Virus record (IMG/VR): IMGVR_UViG_3300042545_001167
Coordinates: 1 to 64,000 of that record
Strand: one strand, 5' to 3'
Origin: a virus
DNA: 64,000 nt
Positions 1 to 7,414 of this stretch are shown here, piece by piece. A model generated the notes under the pieces. It was not told the DNA's origin, did not search any database, and saw only the letters and a program-made list of their open reading frames with translations. The position numbers and the translations under genes are program-made. Every line of letters begins with the position of its first letter. Within the stretch, counting starts at the first letter, position 1.

Positions 1-82
1 AAGTCTCAAAAACTTCTTTTGCTTCAGAAGTCTTTGGAGATACACAGATAAATTCAGGTTTCTGAGCTTTCATAGAGATCAT
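1..82 (-). CDS. N-terminus of an unidentified protein, cut by the window edge
   Basis: A minus-strand reading frame starts at 82 and runs off the left edge; 27 residues are visible, beginning MISMKAQKPEFICVS. I chose the ATG at 82 rather than the in-frame ATG at 73 because a GAGG sequence lies about 11 bases upstream of it. It begins 25 bases after the stop of the metalloprotease-like gene and probably shares its transcript. The visible part is too short to suggest a function. Confidence 0.6.
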   Translation of the reverse strand, partial: MISMKAQKPEFICVSPKTSEAKEVFET

Positions 83-107
83 AGTTTGTTTAACCTCGAC
101 AAAGGTA

Positions 108-545
108 TTATAGTGAGTTTTGAGAGTTTGTCAAGTGCTCTAGATATTCTTCATAGAGCACTTCTTCCATCTGTCTTGCTTGTACTTCCCAAGGTTGCTC
201 TGAATAGTCTGTCTCCGTGTGGTCTATGCCCCTCCAGAGACGTTTACCGTACTTATCCTTAAGAGCACCCTTAACGTGTTGATAGACGTGCCAGAGTTCG
301 TGTAGAAGCGTCTTAGTGTAGTGCTCTGGTGTCATCCGATTGTGCATTTCAATCTCAAATGAACGAGGACGATAATCACAATCAGAAACCCATACCCAAC
401 CATAAACACTCTCACGACTTAAACCACGATGGTTTACAGAAATCTCTAGTTTATGCCTAGGAAAGTGTTTGGAAATAAACCAGTCTACAATGCGTTTACA
501 TCTACGCTTGCTATAATTGTATCCACTGGTGTATAATGTAAGCAT
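108..545 (-). CDS. SprT-like zinc metalloprotease-type protein, 145 aa
   Basis: The protein has a zinc-metalloprotease signature: His82-Glu83 and His86 in LLHELWHVYQ, with Glu120 (QPWEVQAR) downstream as a possible third ligand. The layout, a short basic N-terminal part followed by HExxH near residue 82, resembles small SprT/WLM-type domains. No signal peptide or membrane segment is visible, so it would act in the infected cell. Its ATG overlaps the stop of the upstream small ORF (TGATG), which suggests translational coupling. The substrate is unknown. An inactive structural relative is possible, but the motif is intact. Confidence 0.7.
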   Translation of the reverse strand: MLTLYTSGYNYSKRRCKRIVDWFISKHFPRHKLEISVNHRGLSRESVYGWVWVSDCDYRPRSFEIEMHNRMTPEHYTKTLLHELWHVYQHVKGALKDKYGKRLWRGIDHTETDYSEQPWEVQARQMEEVLYEEYLEHLTNSQNSL

Positions 546-649
546 CAGAACAGTGCGTTCAAAGTAACATCAGTAAGACGAACTCCCCAGTTCATCAGCA
601 CCATAAAACTACCAATAAAAATCAATCGGTCTAGGTTGGAGAACCGCAT
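545..649 (-). CDS. Small hydrophobic protein, 34 aa
   Basis: A 34-codon frame beginning MRFSNLDRLIFIGSF has one hydrophobic stretch (about residues 9-24) that could form a single membrane-spanning helix. Its TGA overlaps the ATG of the metalloprotease-like gene, a typical coupled phage gene junction, and this is the main reason to believe it is real. No strong ribosome binding site is visible; a GGTGGAG lies somewhat far upstream. No function can be assigned. Confidence 0.5.
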   Translation of the reverse strand: MRFSNLDRLIFIGSFMVLMNWGVRLTDVTLNALF

Positions 650-675
650 AGGGTCTTTGTGTGTCTCCACCTACT

Positions 676-705
676 ATAAAACCTCCCAAGTCGGTTTTGG
701 GAGGT
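676..705 (-). terminator. Intrinsic terminator ending the tail-fibre transcript
   Basis: On the minus strand a 9-bp stem, ACCTCCCAA paired with TTGGGAGGT, encloses a 7-base loop and is followed by TTTTA. It lies 24 bases after the stop of the LamG-type gene 729..1916, so it should end the long leftward late transcript and separate it from the small metalloprotease group. Confidence 0.8.
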
Positions 706-728
706 CAGTGGACAGTTTTTAAAGTGGA

Positions 729-1916
729 TCAGAGCCCGTATCTGGATTTAGTTGCTATGTAATTTTGTTGGATTTCTGATGCTGTGAGGACACGATTATG
801 CGCTATAAAATTAGATATTCTACCATTCCAATTTCTACCACCACCTCCCCAAGTTCCTAATCTTAAATATTGAGATGAATAATTAATTGGATTTGCTGCT
901 GCTCCACTGGAGTGAAATACTCCATTAATATAAGCACTTGCAACACTATTATTCCAAGTAAATGTAAGAAATGTCCAAGTATTTGCGGTCAAATTAAATA
1001 CTGATGTACCACTACCATTTGTTGCATTAATACAAGAAAAACTGTATTGATTAGTAGTTGTACTGTTTTGTTGACAAACAAAATTTTGACCTCCGGTATG
1101 ATTATTATCAAAAATATCCGCGTATTGAACTTGAGTTGAACCTGGATATACCCACAAAGAAATAGTAAAATTGGTATAATTAAAAAATGACCCCAAATTT
1201 ACATAATCATTCACACCATCAAAAACCAAAGAACCTCCATTAGACCCATTATAAGTTGGATAATTTACTAAAGTTCCATTATTAGAACCAACCAAATCTT
1301 TATAAACACTTCCACCATAATAAGATGAAGTAAATGGCGTTGGTGTTGTAGTTCCTGAAGGTACTCTTTCTACTTGTAGTCCATCCCACCAAATATTTTG
1401 ACCAGTTCCTCCACTATCTGGACCGTCTAATCTTGTATGAATATAAGCAATATCTGCGTTTGCCATAGTAATATAATGACTTACTCTGGTCCATTCAGTC
1501 GTTATATTAAAACCAACTGCAGATATTGCTAACCAAGCACCACCAACAAATCCAGTTCCAGCACTATTTGCACCAAAAATAAAAATCTGTCCTGTAGTAG
1601 CAACATCTGCTTTCACATATACACTTACAACCCAAGTTTGTCCATTTGCAGCAGGTGCAATATTCCAAACACCAGAGTTATAGCTTCCCAGATGTGGATC
1701 ATTTCCAGTTACTGCCATTTTCAATGGAGTATTGCCAACTGGAGAACTTATAGTATCTCTTGATATTGTTGATGCGTTTCCTGAACTACTATTATACCAA
1801 GCAAAAATATCAGTAGAATACTGAAACTCATTTTGAGAGTATGATTTCTTATTTGCAGCGTCTAATGCAAGAACTAGTCCACTTTCTAAAATGTCTGGAC
1901 CGGAGAACGCACCCAT
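729..1916 (-). CDS. LamG/concanavalin A-fold lectin-like virion protein, 395 aa
   Basis: The N-terminus (ESGLVLALDAANKKSY) matches those of the next two genes. It is followed by an additional jelly-roll-like region (about 70-200, ending in WWDGLQVERV) and a C-terminal LamG-type sandwich (about 225-395) with the typical phrases LVFDGVNDYV and FTISLWVYPG. LamG/concanavalin-like domains bind sugars, and in phage tails they usually act as receptor-binding or fibre-tip modules. It is the last gene of the leftward fibre block, just before a terminator. The family call is firm; adhesin function is inferred from fold and context. Confidence 0.8.
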   Translation of the reverse strand: MGAFSGPDILESGLVLALDAANKKSYSQNEFQYSTDIFAWYNSSSGNASTISRDTISSPVGNTPLKMAVTGNDPHLGSYNSGVWNIAPAANGQTWVVSVYVKADVATTGQIFIFGANSAGTGFVGGAWLAISAVGFNITTEWTRVSHYITMANADIAYIHTRLDGPDSGGTGQNIWWDGLQVERVPSGTTTPTPFTSSYYGGSVYKDLVGSNNGTLVNYPTYNGSNGGSLVFDGVNDYVNLGSFFNYTNFTISLWVYPGSTQVQYADIFDNNHTGGQNFVCQQNSTTTNQYSFSCINATNGSGTSVFNLTANTWTFLTFTWNNSVASAYINGVFHSSGAAANPINYSSQYLRLGTWGGGGRNWNGRISNFIAHNRVLTASEIQQNYIATKSRYGL

Positions 1917-1932
1917 TTTTAAGATTTTATTA

Positions 1933-1941
1933 GTATTTAGG
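1933..1941 (-). promoter_or_regulatory. Variant late-promoter motif CCTAAATAC
   Basis: This TAAATAC motif lies 17 bases upstream of the ATG at 1916 and overlaps the TAA stop of the preceding gene. It differs by one base from the clearer TATAAATA-type late promoters in the window, so I treat it as a probable weak late promoter. Confidence 0.4.
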
Positions 1942-2590
1942 TAAGACCAAACCTCCCTCTTAATGCATTATAGTTTTGTGTTAATTCAGTTGTAGATAAA
2001 ATTCTATTATAAACATAGATGAATGAAACTTCGCAAGTTGAATATTCTGATGCTCCTCCTCCCCACCTACCAACACTCAATCCATTAAATCCTGCTGACC
2101 CTGAAGTTGAGTTTGAAACTTTAACAGCATTATTTACATATAAACTTCTTAAGTCTGAACCATAGTTTTCTGTTGCAGCAAGTATTCTCCAGTTTGTATC
2201 ATTAGCACCAGCACCAACAGCACTTATCCAACCTTCGGCATAATAATTTTCTGTAGTAGAACCCCAATGACCTAATAACCAGTTATTAGTATTTGAAGTT
2301 ATTATCCTTCCTCTAGTTGCACCAGAATATCTTGCTGCTGCAATAATAGTGAAAGTAGATCCAGAATAATTCAAAGAACTTAAAGTTCCATACTGTGTTG
2401 AACCATTAAACTGAAGAACACCTCCATTTGTTGATGTAAATGTTGGACTGCCTGTTAAAGTCATATTATATCCATTACCACTCAAATCAGTCCAAGTGGT
2501 TCCAGAACCAGGATAAGACTTTGTATTGCCCGCATCAAGACACAGAACTAATCCATCAGTAACTGTGCGTGGATTATAAGCAATTCCCAT
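1937..2590 (-). CDS. LamG-fold lectin-like virion protein, 217 aa
   Basis: A single LamG/concanavalin-like domain. The N-terminus GLVLCLDAGNTKSYPGSG is shared almost exactly with the next gene, the core has VLQFNGSTQYGTL, and the end is FIYVYNRILSTTELTQNYNALRGRFGLT, the closing strand typical of phage LamG adhesins. A GAGGT element lies upstream of the ATG. The termini are nearly identical at DNA level to those of the neighbouring gene while the middle differs, which suggests duplication followed by diversification of the binding face. A tail-fibre or head-decoration lectin role is inferred. Confidence 0.8.
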   Translation of the reverse strand: MGIAYNPRTVTDGLVLCLDAGNTKSYPGSGTTWTDLSGNGYNMTLTGSPTFTSTNGGVLQFNGSTQYGTLSSLNYSGSTFTIIAAARYSGATRGRIITSNTNNWLLGHWGSTTENYYAEGWISAVGAGANDTNWRILAATENYGSDLRSLYVNNAVKVSNSTSGSAGFNGLSVGRWGGGASEYSTCEVSFIYVYNRILSTTELTQNYNALRGRFGLT

Positions 2591-2615
2591 TCTCTCTCAA
2601 TACCTCTTCGTTTTT

Positions 2616-2624
2616 GTATTTAGG
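2616..2624 (-). promoter_or_regulatory. Variant late-promoter motif CCTAAATAC
   Basis: The same nine bases as at 1933-1941, 25 bases upstream of the ATG at 2590 and directly after the stop of the preceding gene. Repetition of the motif and spacing in front of two paralogous genes supports a regulatory role. Confidence 0.4.
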
Positions 2625-3287
2625 TTAAATTGAGAAACGACCTCGGAGTGCGTTGAAGTTTTGTTGGATTTCTGATGCTGTGAGTGCTCTGTTGTATATC
2701 ATATAGTTACAAACAGTTCCGTTATTATATGAACCACTATAATAAAGTCCAGGATAAAATGAAGTGCTAACTGATGCTTTTTTTGTCACTTGATTCATAA
2801 CTTTAACAGCATTAAAATAAACATCATATTTTTCTGCTGCTGTTTTAACGATTACAATGTTATTAATGGAAAATGGAGAAACTGTGGTAGTATCATCTAT
2901 TTCTCCAGCGGCACCGCCGTAATAAGATACTCGATAAGTTAAAGTTGTTCCACTTAAAGATGCTCGCAAATGATTCTGACCTATTCCGCTCGCATTACTT
3001 CCAAATAATGCTCCATCACCCACCAACCATCCACTAAAAGTCTGTAAGTTTGAATTTGTTGCTGATTCAACAACTGCGGAAGTGGTAACATAGTCTGTAC
3101 TATCAAATATAATACTTCCTTTATTAGAACTACTATAAGTTGGTGTATTTACAAAAGTTCCATTATTACCATTACCACTCAAATCAGTCCAAGTGGTTCC
3201 AGAACCAGGATAAGACTTTGTGTTTCCTGCATCTAAACAAAGGACTAATCCTGATGTAGTTATAGAGGGTGAGTGAGCAAGTGCCAT
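2625..3287 (-). CDS. LamG-fold lectin-like virion protein, 220 aa
   Basis: Third member of the LamG group. It shares GLVLCLDAGNTKSYPGSG near the N-terminus and a closing ALTASEIQQNFNALRGRFSI, with a different central region (DYVTTSAVVESATNSN). About 50 bases encoding the N-terminal motif are identical to those in gene 1937..2590, pointing to recent duplication or gene conversion. The likely role is a sugar-binding virion adhesin; the ligand is unknown. Confidence 0.8.
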   Translation of the reverse strand: MALAHSPSITTSGLVLCLDAGNTKSYPGSGTTWTDLSGNGNNGTFVNTPTYSSSNKGSIIFDSTDYVTTSAVVESATNSNLQTFSGWLVGDGALFGSNASGIGQNHLRASLSGTTLTYRVSYYGGAAGEIDDTTTVSPFSINNIVIVKTAAEKYDVYFNAVKVMNQVTKKASVSTSFYPGLYYSGSYNNGTVCNYMIYNRALTASEIQQNFNALRGRFSI

Positions 3288-3301
3288 CTTTTATTTCCTT
3301 A

Positions 3302-3913
3302 TTAAAATTCCGTATCAAAAAAGAACAAATGAAACAATCTTGAAGTTTCTTTAGTGAATCCAAAATATTTAGATGCAGCGTGAGGACAATGACCATCCCA
3401 AATCACCAAGCGATTATAAACATTCGCAATTTTATCAATCTCTTCCCAAGGTGTTGCATCCAAATGTACTCCAGTTGGTGCTGCTTCTGCCCATACATTC
3501 ATAATGTCGGGATGGTCACAATGTCTTACTCCAGTTTTCTTATGTGCAAGTAATGATGTACCAGATTCATAAGGAGCATCTGGAGTTAGATAAACGACTC
3601 CAGCCCACTTCTGACTATCTGCGTGATAAACAAGTGCATCCTCTGCGGTACAATACTGAAATCTTCCGCACATTCCATAAGTTTCTCCCCAAGCACTAAT
3701 CTTTTTACCAATAATTCTTTCAAATGCTTCTTTAGTTTCTGGAATAAAATATTGGTCTTGAGTTCTTCTACCTCTGTGGTAATCAGAAAACTCATAATCT
3801 AACGATAATGCAAATCTACGAACGATATCTGGGTCATTGTAGAAATTATCCACCACAAATACTGATGGTTTTGGATTCTCTGCAAGTTTTTGTTCGTGAA
3901 GAGAATACATCAT
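3302..3913 (-). CDS. 2OG-Fe(II) oxygenase-like protein, 203 aa
   Basis: The jelly-roll oxygenase signature is present: His97-x-Asp99 (YHADSQ), a core strand GVVYLTPDAPYESGTSL, a distal His in GHCPHAASKYF (His175 or His178) and an Arg at 192 that could bind the 2-oxoglutarate carboxylate. Such enzymes hydroxylate proteins, sugars or small molecules with Fe(II), O2 and 2-oxoglutarate. It overlaps the stop of the methyltransferase/radical-SAM fusion by ATGA, so the two are co-translated and probably act on the same substrate, which I cannot identify. Confidence 0.7.
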   Translation of the reverse strand: MMYSLHEQKLAENPKPSVFVVDNFYNDPDIVRRFALSLDYEFSDYHRGRRTQDQYFIPETKEAFERIIGKKISAWGETYGMCGRFQYCTAEDALVYHADSQKWAGVVYLTPDAPYESGTSLLAHKKTGVRHCDHPDIMNVWAEAAPTGVHLDATPWEEIDKIANVYNRLVIWDGHCPHAASKYFGFTKETSRLFHLFFFDTEF

Positions 3914-6006
3914 TTGTGCTTTACTCCATTTTCACAGAAACGACACATATCAAAACAAGTATTTGGTTGAGGTGCAATGTCTTTATACTCTTGGTCCAAT
4001 AGGTTTCCGATAATAAACTTCAAACTATAATCCATACAGCATAGAGATACATCACCATTAGGAAGAACAATATTGTGATATAGGTGTTCATCACAACCAC
4101 AAGTTCTTGGTTCCTCTCCGTGATAGACTGATTTATAGCGGTCTTGAAGATTGAGAAGTTCTGGTTTTAGCATTGCTTCACCAACAAGATTTCCTGCACG
4201 ATTCCAGAAAGCAGGAACAATTGCTTCGGGGAATATGTGCTTAACATCGGGATGTACTTCACCCATTGCCATTGTATAGAAACCTCGAATATCCTTATGA
4301 ACTTCTTTGAATGCTTCTAGAACTTTAATGTAATTGTCTGTGATTGGATGTTTTGCAATTCTTTCTGCATCAGGTAGGTGTAGGACGAACTTACCATTTG
4401 GTCCCAAATCATAAGGTACATCTTTAATTCTATAAACATCATCAACTTTCATTCCAATTCCAGTTGTAAAGACTGCTATTCTGTGCCCCTTTTCGTGAGC
4501 ATATAGAAGCATATCAGTACAATCTTTATTCAACCAAGGTTCAGTAAATCCTGCGAAGGTTACACGAATTTCTTGTGGTAGTTTATCTACCATTTTTTTG
4601 AAGTTGTCTAGAGTTAGAAATCTAGTCTCATCCACATAAGATTTCTCAAGAATTCTCTGAGGGCAGAATGCACAATCTACTACACATCCTTTCTTGGGAA
4701 TTGATGTAGTAAATTCCATCGTAGCCCAAGGAGTGATGTTCCAGAAGTTTTCTAGTACTTCTGTATTATCAATATAAATTATGATTTCATTATATCGTTC
4801 TACTGCCCAGTCATCCCACATACTCCATTTAATATCAACATCATCGCAAGAATAGATTTCAACTTTATTAAAATCATTGAGATAAGTATCTCTAAATTCA
4901 ACAAATCTTTTCTTTTGGTCTGGTGTTGCTAGATGAAACTCTCCAGCAATCTTACGAACATTTTTTACAATCCAAGGACGATTCTCTTCATTGAAAATAT
5001 CATACTCACCACCTTCACAATCTACCTTAAGAAAATCAATTTTTTCAATATCATTTTCTTTTAGGAAAGTATCAAATCTAAGTCCATTTGTTGTTTGAAT
5101 CTTTTCCCAAGTTTCTGTACAGTCTTTATCATAAAGACCACCAGTTTCAAACTCACCATTTACTGATGCAATTCCTTTATTGATAAGAGTTACATTTTGA
5201 TGCTTTTCTAAATTCTGACTGAGTGTTTTGAACAAAGAACTCTGAGGTTCAAAACAATAAACTTGCTTTGGATTTTGTGTTAAAATTTTATATGTAAATG
5301 GTCCAACACTTGCACCAATATCTACAACCAAATCATCCTCATCCACTTTAAAGAATTTTTGATAGACATCTCTGGTAAAGACTTCATCGATTATAACCTT
5401 TTTGAACCATTTGTTTTGTTCAATTTCTCCCCAATCAAATTCTTTTTTGAAGAGTTTTAAATTATTCAAAACTGCTTGCTTATGCGATTCATTTAATTGA
5501 TTCCAATAATTTGTTTTGAGATCCAAAAACATTAAATGGCTGTCATCACAAAGTCCACACCACCAAGCAGATACTGCTCTTTCAAATAAAATTCCACAAT
5601 ATCCAAAATAATCAACCTTGAGTGGTAGTGGTTTTGCATTAAAATCAGAAACTTTTTCCCCAATAGATGCAATCAAATATGAATCGTGATAATTCTTTTC
5701 TCTTTCATAAAATCTTGAGAGTAGATAATATCCTTCAGGTCTCTTTGGATCTACTGCAATTGCACTTTGAAGAAGTCCTTTGACAGAATTGCTCCTACAT
5801 CCCTGAGAATCAAAGCATTCTGATGCAGAAAGCAGGCAAGCATACATTAAAGTTTTATCTTCTGTTCTTTCTGCGGTTCGGATATAATAAGAAATAGCAG
5901 ATGCAGTTTGCCCAATAGAATGATAATAAATTGCTAATTTGAAATTAATCTCTGGTTCTTCAGTATGATGTACATAATAATCTAGAAGTTCTTGTAGTTC
6001 ATTCAT
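3910..6006 (-). CDS. TPR - FkbM methyltransferase - radical SAM/SPASM fusion, 698 aa
   Basis: Three parts are visible. Residues about 1-200 are helical and TPR-like. Residues about 205-400 form an FkbM-type SAM methyltransferase, with VVDIGASVGP at 228-236, CFEP, and FLKVDCEGGEYDIF. Residues about 430-698 form a radical-SAM enzyme with a CX3CX2C cluster (Cys441, Cys445, Cys448 in GCVVDCAFC) and a Cys-rich SPASM-like end (TCGCDEH, LCCMDY, CFDMCRFCE). FkbM enzymes O-methylate sugars; radical-SAM/SPASM enzymes usually modify peptides or sugars. ATGA overlaps on both sides link it to the GH130-like and oxygenase genes. The joint reaction is unknown. Two separate SAM chemistries on one chain is unusual. 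Confidence 0.85.
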   Translation of the reverse strand: MNELQELLDYYVHHTEEPEINFKLAIYYHSIGQTASAISYYIRTAERTEDKTLMYACLLSASECFDSQGCRSNSVKGLLQSAIAVDPKRPEGYYLLSRFYEREKNYHDSYLIASIGEKVSDFNAKPLPLKVDYFGYCGILFERAVSAWWCGLCDDSHLMFLDLKTNYWNQLNESHKQAVLNNLKLFKKEFDWGEIEQNKWFKKVIIDEVFTRDVYQKFFKVDEDDLVVDIGASVGPFTYKILTQNPKQVYCFEPQSSLFKTLSQNLEKHQNVTLINKGIASVNGEFETGGLYDKDCTETWEKIQTTNGLRFDTFLKENDIEKIDFLKVDCEGGEYDIFNEENRPWIVKNVRKIAGEFHLATPDQKKRFVEFRDTYLNDFNKVEIYSCDDVDIKWSMWDDWAVERYNEIIIYIDNTEVLENFWNITPWATMEFTTSIPKKGCVVDCAFCPQRILEKSYVDETRFLTLDNFKKMVDKLPQEIRVTFAGFTEPWLNKDCTDMLLYAHEKGHRIAVFTTGIGMKVDDVYRIKDVPYDLGPNGKFVLHLPDAERIAKHPITDNYIKVLEAFKEVHKDIRGFYTMAMGEVHPDVKHIFPEAIVPAFWNRAGNLVGEAMLKPELLNLQDRYKSVYHGEEPRTCGCDEHLYHNIVLPNGDVSLCCMDYSLKFIIGNLLDQEYKDIAPQPNTCFDMCRFCENGVKHK

Positions 6007-6974
6007 TTGATAAAATCCTCAAACACTTTTTCTGGAAACTTAATAAGATATGCTGCATTGTCTTGAAATCCATAAGTCATTAGGAAATCAGAACCTTGTT
6101 GAATTAATCCAACACAAAATTCAACATCCCCTCCCATAATGGAAAAGTCATTTGTCCATTTAACTAGGTTAAAATTTTTATCCCAGAATACTACTCTATG
6201 GCGATATATTGCATCTTTTCTTCCAGTTCCACTTTTGAACAAATCAACTTCATGAGTAATTGCAACATAATAATCTCTCCAAGGAATGACCTGAGAACCT
6301 CCTCTAAGATCTCTTGGAATTGATTTATATTCTCCAGTGAACACTGTTTCGCAGGTTTTATCTTCTGGATTTACTTTAACAATTTCTGTTGGATTACTCC
6401 ACTTTATAAAATGATATGGTTTGTCTAGAATTGGCATCCAATTCTTTGAGCAATATTCGTCATCATTTCCTGGAGTTGGAATGCGAAATCTTGATGTTTC
6501 TACGACTTTATTATCAGAAACTTTGATTTCGCAAAGTTCCATTCTGCCAGTTCCAACAGTATCTAAATCTCTTCTAACTCCACAAGTATAAAGTTTCCCT
6601 TCCCATTCAAAGAGTCTTGCATCTTCAAGACCAACAAAGTCCCATTGGGGTTCGTATGTATCAAATTTTGAAGTATCTATTGCATTTATTCTAGTGATTT
6701 CATACTTATCATTGAGTTCCAAATAATAATTTTTAGTTCTCAGGTGCATATCATCTTCTGGATGAAGATATGTCAATGGTCCATATGGATGCTGGAAAAG
6801 TTTCTTTTCCGAATGATAAAATGTGTAATTGACTGCTCTGAGATTAACTAAAACCTTACCTTTATGAATATAAACCGATGGGTTCATAATACCCAACCCA
6901 TCATTTAAATGAGATGGAATTATGATTGGATGAATTGAACCACCATTATCTAAAGCAATTTTTGCAAAATTCAT
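6003..6974 (-). CDS. GH130-like five-bladed propeller (glycoside phosphorylase/hydrolase type), 323 aa
   Basis: The repeated blades match the beta-mannoside phosphorylase fold (GH130 and relatives): NPSVYIHKGKVLVNLRAVNY, GLEDARLFEWEGKLY, KNWMPI, an IKWSNPTEIVKV strand and MGGDVEFCVGLIQQG near the end. Members of this fold cleave or phosphorolyse beta-mannosides and are often encoded beside glycosyltransferases. Here it overlaps the FkbM/radical-SAM fusion by ATGA and is preceded by a good late promoter, so it belongs to a virion- or surface-glycan modification group. Whether it is catalytic or only sugar-binding cannot be decided from sequence alone. Confidence 0.65.
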   Translation of the reverse strand: MNFAKIALDNGGSIHPIIIPSHLNDGLGIMNPSVYIHKGKVLVNLRAVNYTFYHSEKKLFQHPYGPLTYLHPEDDMHLRTKNYYLELNDKYEITRINAIDTSKFDTYEPQWDFVGLEDARLFEWEGKLYTCGVRRDLDTVGTGRMELCEIKVSDNKVVETSRFRIPTPGNDDEYCSKNWMPILDKPYHFIKWSNPTEIVKVNPEDKTCETVFTGEYKSIPRDLRGGSQVIPWRDYYVAITHEVDLFKSGTGRKDAIYRHRVVFWDKNFNLVKWTNDFSIMGGDVEFCVGLIQQGSDFLMTYGFQDNAAYLIKFPEKVFEDFIK

Positions 6975-7005
6975 AATTTAATTATCAATTAAATCCTTTG
7001 ATACT

Positions 7006-7014
7006 GTATTTATG
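7006..7014 (-). promoter_or_regulatory. T4-like late promoter CATAAATAC
   Basis: A minus-strand CATAAATAC lies 31 bases before the ATG at 6974 and matches the TATAAATA-type late promoter of T4-like phages. It would drive the GH130-like, fusion and oxygenase genes as a late unit. Confidence 0.7.
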
Positions 7015-7022
7015 AGTGAGAT

Positions 7023-7406
7023 TCAACCTAATGAACTGTTCATATTATCCCATTTATATTCCTCTTCATTCCAAAAATATAAGTTTTCTGTATCTTCTGG
7101 ATAAGGAATTGGTGATTCCCATAAACAAGTATCTTCATTTAATATCCAACTTTCATATGGTTTTGGTGAAATAAAAGCATCTTTTTCATCGTCGTAAATA
7201 TATCCAACACCAGCATAATTTTTTCTAAAGGGAGTTCCACCATTATTATGATTCCCTCCTATAGTATTATATGAGGTTCTTTTACAAACCTGACCTCTAA
7301 AGTTTCCATAGTGTTCTTCCCAATTAATTCCATCTTCACCTTCATTTTTGCCAGTGATAACTTCAGTTACAATGTTATTTTCGTCTAAAAATGCATAATG
7401 GGCCAT
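7023..7406 (-). CDS. Conserved cyanophage protein of the tail-fibre region, 127 aa
   Basis: The protein begins MAHYAFLDENNIVTEVITGK and contains RKNYAGVGYIYDDEKDAF and SWILNEDTCLWESP. I recall this pattern from many T4-like cyanophages beside fibre genes, where it is annotated as hypothetical. It is acidic, rich in Trp and Tyr, with no signal peptide or membrane segment. It lies between the glycine-rich fibre gene and a late promoter, so a small structural or fibre-associated role is likely but not shown. Confidence 0.75.
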   Translation of the reverse strand: MAHYAFLDENNIVTEVITGKNEGEDGINWEEHYGNFRGQVCKRTSYNTIGGNHNNGGTPFRKNYAGVGYIYDDEKDAFISPKPYESWILNEDTCLWESPIPYPEDTENLYFWNEEEYKWDNMNSSLG

Positions 7407-7414
7407 AACTTTTC

